A stretch of DNA of 25,180 bases from Candidatus Hecatellales archaeon (GCA_003662485.1 QMYD01000002.1:1-25180), one strand, 5' to 3'. Positions 6,354-14,893 are shown, counted from the first letter of the stretch. Translations and numbers: made by a program. Notes: a model not told the origin generated them from the sequence alone.

Positions 6354-8618
6354 TCAGTCAGCCTTTTCCTCGGTGACGTAGGGCTCAATGGAGTGTTGAA
6401 CACCCTTACCCTCAGCCTCCTCCAGCTCCTCCTTCCGCACCAGGCCTCCAACCTGCTCCTTAATTCTCCTAGCCAGCTTTCCACCTATGCCTGGGATGGC
6501 GAGAAGCTGGGCTGGCTGAGCCCTCCTAAGGTCTTCAAGGCTTCTGAAGCCTGCAGCGTAGAGGGCTCTAGCCCTAATCCTTCCAACCCCCTCAAGGGAG
6601 GCTAGCGGGAGTAGTTCAGCTTTAACCCCATGCTTAACCCTAAGGCGGAGTTCGGCTAGGGGTGCAACAAACTGCTTCTTCTTGAAGAGTTTGGCGAGTT
6701 CCCCTGCTGCGTAGAGCAGCCACTCCGCCCTTTCCACCAGCCTGTAGAGGTCTCCAGGCTCCACCTTATACTTCTCTAAGAGTTCAGCCTCTCTAACCTC
6801 ACTTATCCAGGCGTGGAGGACTTTAACGCATTTAAGCTCTGCGAGGAAGGCCTCGTAGTCGAGGGCTTCCCCAGCACTCCTCCAACCCGAGGGTTCAGGA
6901 GGCTCTAAGAGGAAATCTTCTCTAAACTCTTCTAGGAGGTTTTGAAGCTCTGGGATTTCCCTTTTCGATGGGTAGAGTTTGGGAGCCATGTCAGGGGTTG
7001 AGGCTACTAGGTGTAGGAGGGCTATAGGGCTTGAAGGGTTACCTCTCCCAGAGTGGAAGGCCTCCTTAAAGGTTACAGCCGTTACTGGGTCGATGTAGAG
7101 TTCAGAGGTTCTCTTCCCGAAGGGGGTTGCTCTAAGCCTTGCACCCTCAAAGGCTAGGAGCCCCTTCTCGGTTAGGTAGCCTAGGGTTTGCGCCACAGGC
7201 CTCTCCACCACGGATTCACCATACTGGTGGGCGTAGAAGGTTTTACTGAAGAATTCGTGGACTCCCTGCTCGCTCCAGGCGAAGCCTGAAGCCACCACGG
7301 CGAGCACGTGGGTGCGTAGAGCCTTTTCCACGGCAAGCTTCGACCAGATGCGTTCAGGCCTAGAGCAAATATAGTATTCCATGAGGAATTCCTGCTCATC
7401 CCTGCTCTGCGCTACGAGGATGGCCTCCCCAGCCTCATCATACCTTGGCCTCCCAGCCCTCCCAGCCATCTGCTTGTATTCGAGGATGGGGATTTCAAAG
7501 CGTCCAAGCCCTGGCTCATAGCGTAGGTAGCTGTTGATGATGACTGTTCTAGCTGGAAGGTTGACTCCCGCCGCCAGGGTGGGTGTGGCTGCCAGCACCT
7601 TGATGAAGCCCCTCCTAAAGTTTTCCTCGATAATCCTCCGGTGGGCTGAGTGGATTCCAGCGTGGTGGGCGCAGGCTCCATCAGCTACAGCCTTAGCCAG
7701 AGCTTCGCTCAAGCTTGTTTTCTCGCCAACGCTGAGGATTTCCTCGGCTATACCCCTAAGGATTCTACGCTCGCTTTTGGAGAGGGTTTTCGAAACCGCC
7801 TGCCCAGCCTTCAAGGCGAGGTTTAAGGCTACCCGCCTGGTCTCAGTGAAGATTAGGGCTTGACCCCCACCCTTAACGGTTTGGAGGGCGAGGTTTATGG
7901 AGGGATTTGAATGCTCCACCGGAATCCTTCGGGAGCTTCCATCCCTAAAGATTATTTCATCCCTGTATAGGACGCCCTCCCTTAGGGGGACAGGCCTCCA
8001 GCTCGTTGAAACCCAGTCAGCTCCAATCCACTCCGCAATTTCCTCAGCATTCTCAATAGTGGCTGAGAGGGCGAGGATTTGGGCTTCAGGGTTAACCTGC
8101 ATCATCCTGGTTAGGGCTACCTCGAGGGTTGGACCTCTATCAGCCGTGTGGAGGAGGTGAACCTCAGCAGCCACGAGGAGGGAGTCCTCTCCAAGCCAGT
8201 GGGCCCTATGCCGCATCAAGCTGTCCGCCTTCTCGTTGGTGGCGATGATGATGTCGTAGCGGGCGAGGTGGGGGTCGCTGCTATCATAGTCCCCGGTGGA
8301 GAGGGCAACCCTAACCCTTCCACCCCCAGCCTTCCCAAGCCCAGCATACTTCTTAAAGTCCGCAAACTTCTCGGAGGCTAAAGCCCTCAAAGGCGTTAAG
8401 TATAAGACTTTTCCACCCCTCTCCAAAACATGTTTGAGAGCGCAGAGTTCGGCTACAAGCGTTTTACCCGAGGCGGTGGGGCTTGCTAGGACGAGGTTTC
8501 TGCCTTCGAGGGCTCCCTTCCTAACGGCCTCCTCCTGTGGGGGGTAAAGTTCCTCGTAGCCGTGTTTGGCTAGGAGCCTCTTAGCCTCCTCTGGGATTTC
8601 CAGGTCGGCTATGCGCAT
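6354..8618 (-). CDS. hel308: Ski2-type DNA helicase Hel308, with altered DExH box
   Basis: A 3'-5' DNA helicase acting at stalled forks; 754 residues, normal. Seen in order: Q-motif YPPQEEAV (25-32), Walker A ASPTASGKT (45-53), LTPLRALASEK, TNEKADSLMRH, SATIENAEEIAEW (motif III), ALIFTETRRVA (IV), TPTLAAGVNLPAR (V), QMAGRAGRPRYDEAGEA (VI), a winged-helix and ratchet region, and a C-terminal HhH domain (LEGVGRIRARALYAAGF; LAIPGIGGKLARRI). Motif II, normally VDEIH or VDEVH, reads AAEVH (150-154): the Mg-binding Asp is Ala151, codon GCT at 8166-8168. Only that catalytic residue differs, so the gene is not decaying; a sequencing error is possible. ATG start, 17 bases after mcm. Confidence 0.93.
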   Translation of the reverse strand: MRIADLEIPEEAKRLLAKHGYEELYPPQEEAVRKGALEGRNLVLASPTASGKTLVAELCALKHVLERGGKVLYLTPLRALASEKFADFKKYAGLGKAGGGRVRVALSTGDYDSSDPHLARYDIIIATNEKADSLMRHRAHWLGEDSLLVAAEVHLLHTADRGPTLEVALTRMMQVNPEAQILALSATIENAEEIAEWIGADWVSTSWRPVPLREGVLYRDEIIFRDGSSRRIPVEHSNPSINLALQTVKGGGQALIFTETRRVALNLALKAGQAVSKTLSKSERRILRGIAEEILSVGEKTSLSEALAKAVADGACAHHAGIHSAHRRIIEENFRRGFIKVLAATPTLAAGVNLPARTVIINSYLRYEPGLGRFEIPILEYKQMAGRAGRPRYDEAGEAILVAQSRDEQEFLMEYYICSRPERIWSKLAVEKALRTHVLAVVASGFAWSEQGVHEFFSKTFYAHQYGESVVERPVAQTLGYLTEKGLLAFEGARLRATPFGKRTSELYIDPVTAVTFKEAFHSGRGNPSSPIALLHLVASTPDMAPKLYPSKREIPELQNLLEEFREDFLLEPPEPSGWRSAGEALDYEAFLAELKCVKVLHAWISEVREAELLEKYKVEPGDLYRLVERAEWLLYAAGELAKLFKKKQFVAPLAELRLRVKHGVKAELLPLASLEGVGRIRARALYAAGFRSLEDLRRAQPAQLLAIPGIGGKLARRIKEQVGGLVRKEELEEAEGKGVQHSIEPYVTEEKAD

Positions 8619-8635
8619 GGGGTTTCGCCTTGGGG

Positions 8636-10669
8636 TTAGGCGGCTCCCGTCTTGCGGAGAAAGCCGGGCCTAGGCGAATACAATATTCCATCTTGCAGCG
8701 CCTTCTTAACTATTTTTTCAGCGTCCCCCCGGCCTACCCCATAGTATTCTTCAAGCCTCCTGTAGAGCTCCTCTAGTTCGGCTTCCCCGTATTCCCTTTG
8801 AAGCTCCTCTACAGCTTTGATAACTGATACTAGCTTATCCCTGAAGGCTGCAGATTTACCCGTCATAACAGTATCTATATCCACTATTTCACCCTCTTGG
8901 ACGGCTCCAACTGCCTGAAGGGACTTCCTCATAATGCGGATAGCAGCTTCAGCGTCTTCCTTGGTTACCACGTCTCGGAGGGCAGCCCTCGCCCTCGCCT
9001 CCGCAATCCTTATCAGGGCTTCAAGCTGCCTTGGGGTGATGGCTATGGGGGAGCCCTCAGCCCCCTGGGAGGCCTCCCTCATCTTCAAGTAGAAGCGTTT
9101 AAGATGCTCCGCAGCCTCCTCACTTAGCCTCGGGAAAACCTTAGACCTCGCATAGCTAATATATTTCCGGAGGATTTCAGGCTGAATGGGTGGGAGAACA
9201 GGCCCCCCACGCCTATGCACGTTTAAAATGTGGTCTGCAAGCTGCTGGTCTAAATCTTTGTCCGGCTTATCCTTCTCCACGAAGATTAGGTCGAACCTTG
9301 AAAGGATGACTGGGGGGATATTAATGTTTTCGGCTACGGTGAGCCTGTCCTCGTAGCGTCCAAGCTTGGGGTTGGCTGCAGCCAGAATAGAGGTTCGAGC
9401 ATTCAGTGTGGCTACTATTCCGCCTTTGGCCACGCTTACGGTCTGCTGCTCCATCATTTCATGCATGGCAATACGATCCTCATCCCTCATCTTGTCTATC
9501 TCGTCTACGGCTGCCACGCCCTTGTCGGCTAGGACGAGGGCTCCAGCCTCTAAAACCATGCCTCCAGCCTTCTCCCTAAGGACGGCTGCTGTTAGGCCAG
9601 CCGCCGTGGTTCCCCTGCCGCTCGTGTAGAGGCCTCTAGGCGAAACCTTCGCCACATAGCGGAGCAACTGCGATTTGGCTGTTCCAGGATCACCTACGAT
9701 GAGGACGTGGATGTCGCCTCGAATAGTTACGCCTTCAGGAGTTACCTTTGGAACCCCTCCAAAGAGCAGGTACATTATGGCCTCCTTAATGTCCTCGTAG
9801 CCGTAGATGGAGGGTGCAATGGAATCCATGATACGCTTGTGGATGAACTCGTCCTTAGCCAGCTCCTTGATCAGCTTCTCATCTTCAAGGGAAACCTCTA
9901 TGGTTTCAAGCTCCTTCCCCACAACCTCAACGTGGACAGCCTCAACCATGGTGTTAAAGGTTCTCAGCTTACCCTTCCCGGGTAGGGTTTCAGGCCTAGC
10001 CCTCACAATCCCCGTAATGGTAACCCTGTCGCCTGGCCTAGCCCTATCCACGAGGTCGTCTTCCAGGTAAACCTCCACGTAGCGGGGAAGCTGGCCTGGA
10101 GGTAGGTCTTCAGGCCTCTCCTGCACCCTCAACTCCTGGTAATCTATGAACTTCGACTTTTCTGGGAGAAGCTCGAAGCCCGTGGTTCTACCGCAGCTTT
10201 CACACTTCACGGGTGGCCGGATGAAGGAGCCCTGCTGGGGAACCCTATTTTCCGCCCCGCAGCGGCACTGGAAGACGGCTTCAACGAGCAGAGGCTTTAC
10301 AGGCGTAGCCCTAACGACAATTCCATCGAAGGCCACTAGCCTCTCAATATGGCTTGCTCCAAGGTTTCGAATGGAGATTTTGCCTGGAAGCCCCTTAATT
10401 CTCACGTGGAATCTTTCAACCGCCTCAGCGTACTGCTCATCCTCATAGCGCATTTGGGCTTTAAGCGCTGAGGCCGCATACTGTAGGTAGTCTTCAGGCC
10501 TGGCAAGCAGGCTTCTCGCCAAATCCTCATCGAAAATGGAGAGTTCGAGGAAGTCTAGCGTCAGCGAGCGCTCATCGTTTAAGGCCATGTTTCTGAGCTG
10601 AGCCCTATACTTGTCTTGGGCGAAGAGTTCTTGAAACCTTTCGCGTGGGTCTAGTGTCACCCTCGCCAT
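8636..10669 (-). CDS. mcm: Replicative DNA helicase MCM
   Basis: The hexameric helicase of the archaeal CMG complex. The N-terminal domain has a zinc finger of C135-x-C137 and C156-x2-C159, then an OB fold. The AAA+ domain shows Walker A GDPGTAKS (326-333), Walker B VAAVDEIDKM, sensor 1 ARTSILAAANP and the arginine finger SRFDLIF. A winged-helix domain closes the protein. The length of 677 residues is normal and no intein is seen. ATG start, 21 bases after the gins23 stop. Having its GINS partner directly upstream and Hel308 downstream makes this a replication-fork operon. Confidence 0.97.
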   Translation of the reverse strand: MARVTLDPRERFQELFAQDKYRAQLRNMALNDERSLTLDFLELSIFDEDLARSLLARPEDYLQYAASALKAQMRYEDEQYAEAVERFHVRIKGLPGKISIRNLGASHIERLVAFDGIVVRATPVKPLLVEAVFQCRCGAENRVPQQGSFIRPPVKCESCGRTTGFELLPEKSKFIDYQELRVQERPEDLPPGQLPRYVEVYLEDDLVDRARPGDRVTITGIVRARPETLPGKGKLRTFNTMVEAVHVEVVGKELETIEVSLEDEKLIKELAKDEFIHKRIMDSIAPSIYGYEDIKEAIMYLLFGGVPKVTPEGVTIRGDIHVLIVGDPGTAKSQLLRYVAKVSPRGLYTSGRGTTAAGLTAAVLREKAGGMVLEAGALVLADKGVAAVDEIDKMRDEDRIAMHEMMEQQTVSVAKGGIVATLNARTSILAAANPKLGRYEDRLTVAENINIPPVILSRFDLIFVEKDKPDKDLDQQLADHILNVHRRGGPVLPPIQPEILRKYISYARSKVFPRLSEEAAEHLKRFYLKMREASQGAEGSPIAITPRQLEALIRIAEARARAALRDVVTKEDAEAAIRIMRKSLQAVGAVQEGEIVDIDTVMTGKSAAFRDKLVSVIKAVEELQREYGEAELEELYRRLEEYYGVGRGDAEKIVKKALQDGILYSPRPGFLRKTGAA

Positions 10670-10690
10670 GGCAGCTGCACCCTTAAGGGT

Positions 10691-11230
10691 TTAGGGGATG
10701 GCCTGCATCCTCCACTCCTCTATAGCCTTGTGGAGGCGCCTGTATAGGGCGAACTCCTCCTCGGTGAGGTTTTTCAGGGATTCACCCGCCTCCCCCCGGG
10801 CTGAAGCCAAAACCAGGATTTTGTTTAGCCTTAGGGCTAGGAGGTCGGAAGCCCACTGGTAAGCCTTCCCATACTCCACCATTTTCTCAGGGCTTTTGGA
10901 AGCCTCAGCCTTAAGCCTCCTAAGCAGCCTCCTAAGCCTTGGATAGAAGTTTTCTGGGAGCTGGCCTGGCCTCCTCTGCTGCTGCATACCTTCAAGAAGC
11001 CTAACCCTCTGCAGCTCTGCAAGGCTGAATTCGGCTTCAACCTCCTCGAAGCGGGCTATCCCAGCCTTAACCAAGTCTTCAGCCACCCAACGGGAGGCCT
11101 CAAACCGCTCCCCAGCCTCCACCGGCTTCAACTCCAAGCCTGCAACGTGAAGCCTTGGGATGGAAGCCTCAGCCTTAAGCCTAACCTTCACGTTTTCAAA
11201 TTTAACCTCAGAGGCTTCGAAGGGGTTCAA
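10691..11230 (-). CDS. gins23: GINS complex subunit Gins23
   Basis: Activates MCM within CMG. The order is small B domain first (residues 1-65, including the RLHVAGLELKPVEAGERFEASRWVAEDLVKAGIA block in pieces), then the helical A domain (66-179, with LPENFYPRLRRLLRRL and NLTEEEFALYRRLHKAI). B-then-A order marks the Gins23 (Psf2/Psf3-like) type rather than Gins51. The start is TTG 11230; GGAGG lies 13 bases upstream, rather far. It is first in the minus-strand replication run; a CTTAAAT element near 11283-11289 could be the promoter. Adjacent gins23-mcm is common in archaea. Confidence 0.85.
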   Translation of the reverse strand: MNPFEASEVKFENVKVRLKAEASIPRLHVAGLELKPVEAGERFEASRWVAEDLVKAGIARFEEVEAEFSLAELQRVRLLEGMQQQRRPGQLPENFYPRLRRLLRRLKAEASKSPEKMVEYGKAYQWASDLLALRLNKILVLASARGEAGESLKNLTEEEFALYRRLHKAIEEWRMQAIP

Positions 11231-11575
11231 GGAAGAGGCAGCCCTCCAAAAGCTAGGGGGCTGCGAGGAGCTAGATAGGCATTTAAGCCCCCTCGATTTC
11301 CCCTGGAAACTGTTAAAGGTGTTATGGTCTCCAGTGGAAGTTGGGGTTGCCCCCCACCCTTAATAGTATAAAACCTGTAAAGCAGAAGCCCAGAAAGAGC
11401 TCTACATTTACATGAAAGATGTGAGGGAGGGATTTTCTTCAAGCCAGTCCTCCAGCCTCTAATTTCCAGTGGAGAATTCATTTAGCCCATAGGGTTTAGG
11501 GTGAGGAGGGATTTAAGTTGAGAGAAAGGTGAAAGTATTAAGCCTTCTAAGCCTAGTTTCTTCCGGGTTTAAGAG
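11231..11575. other. Divergent spacer of 345 bases between gins23 and a plus-strand gene
   Basis: No convincing gene is visible. A minus frame covers much of it (11227-11481) but lacks family features and overlaps the gins23 start. A strong TATA-like GTATAAAA lies at 11366-11373, with no matching gene start nearby on the plus strand. CTTAAAT (minus, about 11283-11289) suits gins23. AGTATTAAG (11534-11542) suits the gene at 11576. An 8-base word CCAGTGGA occurs near 11331 and 11467. A small non-coding RNA from about 11398 is conceivable but unsupported. Confidence 0.4.
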
Positions 11576-12262
11576 TTGGTTCTGGCTGGGAAGGTTTATA
11601 AGCTGGCTGAGGAGTTGGGGCTGGAGGGGGTTGAGGAGAGGCTTAAAGGATACAGGCGTGAGGAGGAGTTCTCCGAGGGCGACCATAGGCTTGAGCTTTT
11701 AACCGAGGTGGAAAGGCTTAGCAGGACGAGCTTAGGCCTTGAAGGAGTCCTATCCTACGATAGGGTGCTGTGGATTCCCCGCAGGGGTGAAATCGTCCCA
11801 ACGGTTAGAACCTATACTGCCCCCTTCCTCTTCTCCACCTTTAGAGGTCAAACCCTCCTAGTCGTGGTGGAGAAGAAGCATAGGGCGGACAGGCTTGCAG
11901 ACCTTTTAAGCGAAATCCTCTTTGAGGGGGTTGGAGGAATCCTAGAGGTCCGCATCCCACCGGAGAACCTTCAACACTACCACGAGGAGAATCCTGAGGG
12001 AACAAAGGTCGTCTTCTTCCAGGACCTAGACTTCCCCGGAATTGAGAAGCTTTCACTTTACGGTGAAAGCCTCTCCTCCACCTCGGCCTACGACGAAATG
12101 CTGGGCCACGGGAAAATCTGGTATGTGGTGGTTACCTCTAAGCGTTACGGCTACGTGGTAGGCGTAACCGGAGACGGTATCGTCACGGTTTTCAGCCGCT
12201 GCGAGGTTGAAGACTTCCTGAAATATGTGGTGGAGGAGGTTTTCCCGCTCATCTCCCTTTAG
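11576..12262 (+). CDS. Conserved-looking soluble protein of unknown function
   Basis: 228 residues, no membrane segment or signal peptide. I do not recognise the family. The N-terminal 60 residues are helical and charged. The middle has alternating strand/helix character: QTLLVVVEKKHRADRLADLL (about 91-110), GILEVRIPPENLQHYH, and TKVVFFQDLDFPGIEKLSLYG, then KIWYVVVTSKRYGYVVGVTGD and a helical end. No P-loop, zinc ligands or clear catalytic motif was seen. TTG 11576 is the first possible start, since an in-frame TAA lies two codons upstream. Codon use matches its neighbours. It leads the plus-strand run opposite gins23-mcm, which does not by itself imply a replication role. Confidence 0.75.
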   Translation: MVLAGKVYKLAEELGLEGVEERLKGYRREEEFSEGDHRLELLTEVERLSRTSLGLEGVLSYDRVLWIPRRGEIVPTVRTYTAPFLFSTFRGQTLLVVVEKKHRADRLADLLSEILFEGVGGILEVRIPPENLQHYHEENPEGTKVVFFQDLDFPGIEKLSLYGESLSSTSAYDEMLGHGKIWYVVVTSKRYGYVVGVTGDGIVTVFSRCEVEDFLKYVVEEVFPLISL

Positions 12263-12274
12263 CAACCTTGAAAC

Positions 12275-12308
12275 CCATAAGGTTTTATGGAGGCGAAAAC
12301 CATAATAT
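12275..12308. repeat. CCATAA motif cluster with hairpin potential
   Basis: The 88-base spacer before the next gene contains CCATAA (12275-12280) facing TTATGG (12285-12290) across GGTT, then a further CCATAA in AAAACCATAATATT (12297-12309). The last copy includes a TATA-like ATAATATT spaced to give a short leader to the SD at 12343. It could be promoter plus operator, or the 3' end of the preceding gene. Confidence 0.3.
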
Positions 12309-12356
12309 TCAGGAGTGTGAAAGGCTAGTATCCCTTTTCCTCGGAGGAATTTGGGC

Positions 12357-12668
12357 TTGAAGTTGGAGGAAGCTGGGAGGGCGAAGGCTGCTGCAAAGTT
12401 TATCAGGATACCCCTAATAATCCACACCGTCCTTAAAAGGGAGAACTCCCTAACGCTTCAGGTGGAGCATGTTCAGGTTAGGAGGACTAGCATCAGCATT
12501 CCGAAGGATGCTCTAAAGCTTAGGAGGGAGGAGATAGAAGACTATATTAAGCAGGTTTACCCCAACGCCCACTCCTTCGTAATCCAGTATGAGAGTCGTG
12601 GGGATGAAATGGTTCCCTTCTGCGCCCAGCTCTTCCTCTCCCCAAACCGTAGGCCTGGAAGCCGGTAG
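12357..12668 (+). CDS. Small basic protein of unknown function
   Basis: About 103 residues; I do not recognise the family. An N-terminal basic, Ala-rich helix is followed by strands (FIRIPLIIHTVLKREN, then SLTLQVEHVQVRRTSISIP), a helix LRREEIEDYIKQVYP, and a last strand pair, HSFVIQYESRGDEMVPFCAQLF. The pattern suggests a small alpha/beta fold. GGAGG (12343-12347) is 9 bases from TTG 12357, a better distance than TTG 12351, two codons upstream. It ends 18 bases before tatA, so the two are probably co-transcribed. No catalytic motif is visible. Confidence 0.7.
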   Translation: MKLEEAGRAKAAAKFIRIPLIIHTVLKRENSLTLQVEHVQVRRTSISIPKDALKLRREEIEDYIKQVYPNAHSFVIQYESRGDEMVPFCAQLFLSPNRRPGSR

Positions 12669-12686
12669 GATTGGAAGGGCTGGCTT

Positions 12687-13139
12687 ATGCCTGAGCTAAC
12701 CCTCCAGGTGGCTGGAATAGGCGGAATAGAATGGGTTATCCTCCTCGCCATCTTCCTCATCTTCATCTTCGGCTCGAAGAAGATGCCTGAAATCATGAGG
12801 CATCTCGGTAAGGCTATGGGTGAATTCGAGAGAAGCCGCCTTGAAATCCAGAGGGAACTCATGATGGCAAGCCAAACCGTTCAGAAGCCCTTAACAAGCA
12901 TTCAAGCAGACCTGGCCAAACTTACCCCTGAAGGCCAGCCCGGCCAGGCTTCCCCTCCACCACCCCCACTACAGGCTGAGAAGTCTGAAGTTAGGCCTCC
13001 GACTGGAAGCTCAAGCTTCCTCCTTAGGATGGCTGAGGAGCTTGGTGTTCCAACGGAGAACCGGAGTGAGGAGGAGATTTGGGAGGAGATTAGGAGGAGG
13101 ACGCTGGAGCGGGGGGGACTTCAGCAGGCAGCAAGCTAG
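12687..13139 (+). CDS. tatA: TatA-family twin-arginine translocase subunit
   Basis: Forms the pore-like part of the Tat system, which exports folded proteins. One N-terminal membrane helix (about residues 13-29, IEWVILLAIFLIFIFGS) is followed by the FGSKKMPEI hinge and an amphipathic helix, HLGKAMGEFERSRLEIQREL. This is the TatA/TatB signature. The tail is long: a Pro-rich linker (about 89-105), then a second helical unit, FLLRMAEELGVPT and SEEEIWEEIRRRTLE. ATG start with a GGAAGGGC SD. No tatC or Tat substrate gene is present here. TatA and TatB cannot be told apart from sequence alone. Confidence 0.85.
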   Translation: MPELTLQVAGIGGIEWVILLAIFLIFIFGSKKMPEIMRHLGKAMGEFERSRLEIQRELMMASQTVQKPLTSIQADLAKLTPEGQPGQASPPPPPLQAEKSEVRPPTGSSSFLLRMAEELGVPTENRSEEEIWEEIRRRTLERGGLQQAAS

Positions 13140-13159
13140 CAAACCTCCGGGGAAACTTT

Positions 13160-14890
13160 TTGGAAGACCTTATAGATGTCTGCCTTGGCAGGGTTGAGGC
13201 AGACCTCGTCCTAGAGTGCGGAGCCCTCCTAAACGTTTTTACCGGCGAAATCCTCGAAGATGTGCTGGTGGCTGTTAAGGGGGGTAGGATAGCCTACGTG
13301 GGTAGGAAGGCAAACCTAAAGGCGGCTGAAACCCTCAAGGTGAAGGGTTTAACCGTTCCAGGCTTCATAGACGCCCACACCCACATAGACCTAATATGCA
13401 CCCCAACTGAGCAGGCAGGCTGGATGCTAGCCCACGGAACCACCTCAATCTTCACTGAGCCTGATGAGTTGGCCAGCGTTCTAGGCTTCAGAGGCCTAAA
13501 AATCTTCGTGGAGGAGGTTAGGAGGCTTCCCCTTAGGGTTTACGTTTTAATTCCGCTGACAACACCCCAAAACCCTGAGGTTAGCACGCTTAACGTTATG
13601 CCCTTAAAGGCTTACAGGGAAGCCCTTAAATGGCCTGAAGTGGTTGGGCTAGGCGAAACCGTTGCCTGGCCTATGATTACAAGCCGGAAAAAATACTATA
13701 TGGACAAGTTTAGGCTAGCCTTGAGGGTGGGGAAGCTTATTGAGGGGCATACGGCTGGAGCGAGAAACACGAAGCTAGCGGCGTGCGTATGCTCGGGGGT
13801 TTCCTCATGCCATGAGGCTGTAGATGGGGAGCAAGCCTTAGAAAGGCTTAGACTCGGCCTTTTCCTGATGATCAGGGAGGGCTCCCTCAGAAGGGACCTA
13901 CCCCAAATACTCCCAGAGCTTCTAAGTCGCAGGGTAAGCTTGGAGAATGCAGCCCTCGTCACGGACTGGGTGGACCCGGCAGACCTGCTAGAGCATGGAT
14001 ACATGGACTACGTAGTTAGGAGGGCTATAGAGTATGGGGTGGACCCTGTGAGAGCCATTCAAATGGTAACGTTAAACCCCGCCCGACACTTTAGGCTTGA
14101 AAACCTTATAGGTGCTGTTGCTCCGGGACGCTATGCCGACTTAGTGGTGCTGGAAAACCTAGAAAACCCTAAGGTTAAGCTCACCCTCTTAGGAGGGAGG
14201 GTTGTGGCTAGGGATGAAATATTCCTCGGAAAGCTTAGGGAGCCTAGGTATCCGAGGTATTCCCTTAAAACCGTTAGGGTGCACGGGAAGCTTAGGCCTG
14301 AAGATTTCAAGTTGAAGCCTCCGGTGGAGGGGAGGGTTAAAGCCTTCGTCGCCAAGCTGGAAAGCGAGGCGGTAACAAGGAAAACCCTGGAGGAGGTGGA
14401 GGCTGTAGGTGGAGATGTCAGGCTTAACGGGCTTTCAAAGATAGCGGTTATAGATAGGCATCATGGAAGCGGCAGGATTGGGCTTGGGCTTGTTCGGGGG
14501 TTCGCAGAGGTAGGCGCTGTGGCCAGTACCCTAAACTTCGATGAGAACCAGCTGGTTGTGGTGGGATGTAGGAATGAGGATATGGCTAGGGCTGCCAATG
14601 AGGCTGTGAAGTTTGGAGGCGGAATCGTGTTAGTGGATGGAGGCGAAGTCTTGGAGGCTCTGCCCATGCCTGTGGCTGGCGTGATATCCATGGTGAAGCT
14701 TAAGGAGGCTTCGGAAAAGCTTAAGAGAGTAAACTGGAAGCTTAGGGAGGCTGGGAGTAGGCTTAGAAAACCTTTAAACTTCCTCTTCTTCTCAACCTTC
14801 ACAACCCTTCCAGAGCTAAGGTTTACGGATAGGGGGATACTCGACGTTAAGAGCGGCCGATACCTAAACCTCTTCCCACCACAAACTTAA
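13160..14890 (+). CDS. ade: Adenine deaminase (amidohydrolase family)
   Basis: Hydrolyses adenine to hypoxanthine plus ammonia for purine salvage. Metal-site motifs: HTHID (73-77), GLGE (163-166), EGHTAG (195-200; EGHAPG is usual), CHEA around 217-220 and VTDW with D269. The block LRLGLFLMIREGSLRRDL and the MVTLNPARHFRL region are typical of COG1001. The C-terminal domain has DRHHGSGRIGLGLVRGF, also typical. 576 residues, normal. The start is TTG, 20 bases after tatA, with a weak SD. The deviations (EGHTAG; W after the TD pair) are small, but a related purine deaminase specificity is possible. Confidence 0.85.
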   Translation: MEDLIDVCLGRVEADLVLECGALLNVFTGEILEDVLVAVKGGRIAYVGRKANLKAAETLKVKGLTVPGFIDAHTHIDLICTPTEQAGWMLAHGTTSIFTEPDELASVLGFRGLKIFVEEVRRLPLRVYVLIPLTTPQNPEVSTLNVMPLKAYREALKWPEVVGLGETVAWPMITSRKKYYMDKFRLALRVGKLIEGHTAGARNTKLAACVCSGVSSCHEAVDGEQALERLRLGLFLMIREGSLRRDLPQILPELLSRRVSLENAALVTDWVDPADLLEHGYMDYVVRRAIEYGVDPVRAIQMVTLNPARHFRLENLIGAVAPGRYADLVVLENLENPKVKLTLLGGRVVARDEIFLGKLREPRYPRYSLKTVRVHGKLRPEDFKLKPPVEGRVKAFVAKLESEAVTRKTLEEVEAVGGDVRLNGLSKIAVIDRHHGSGRIGLGLVRGFAEVGAVASTLNFDENQLVVVGCRNEDMARAANEAVKFGGGIVLVDGGEVLEALPMPVAGVISMVKLKEASEKLKRVNWKLREAGSRLRKPLNFLFFSTFTTLPELRFTDRGILDVKSGRYLNLFPPQT

Positions 14891-14893
14891 AAC
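14886..14893 (+). promoter_or_regulatory. Possible TATA box of the tRNA-Val gene
   Basis: CTTAAAAC lies about 26-33 bases upstream of the mature 5' end at 14919, the distance expected for archaeal box A of a stable RNA transcribed from near its first base. It begins just at the adenine deaminase stop codon. Confidence 0.4.

Noticed and set aside
8636..10669. Possible intein in MCM
   Set aside because: Walker A, Walker B and arginine-finger regions are continuous and total length is normal.
11227..11481. Minus-strand 84-residue frame in the gins23 spacer
   Set aside because: No family features, no SD, and it overlaps the gins23 start in another frame.
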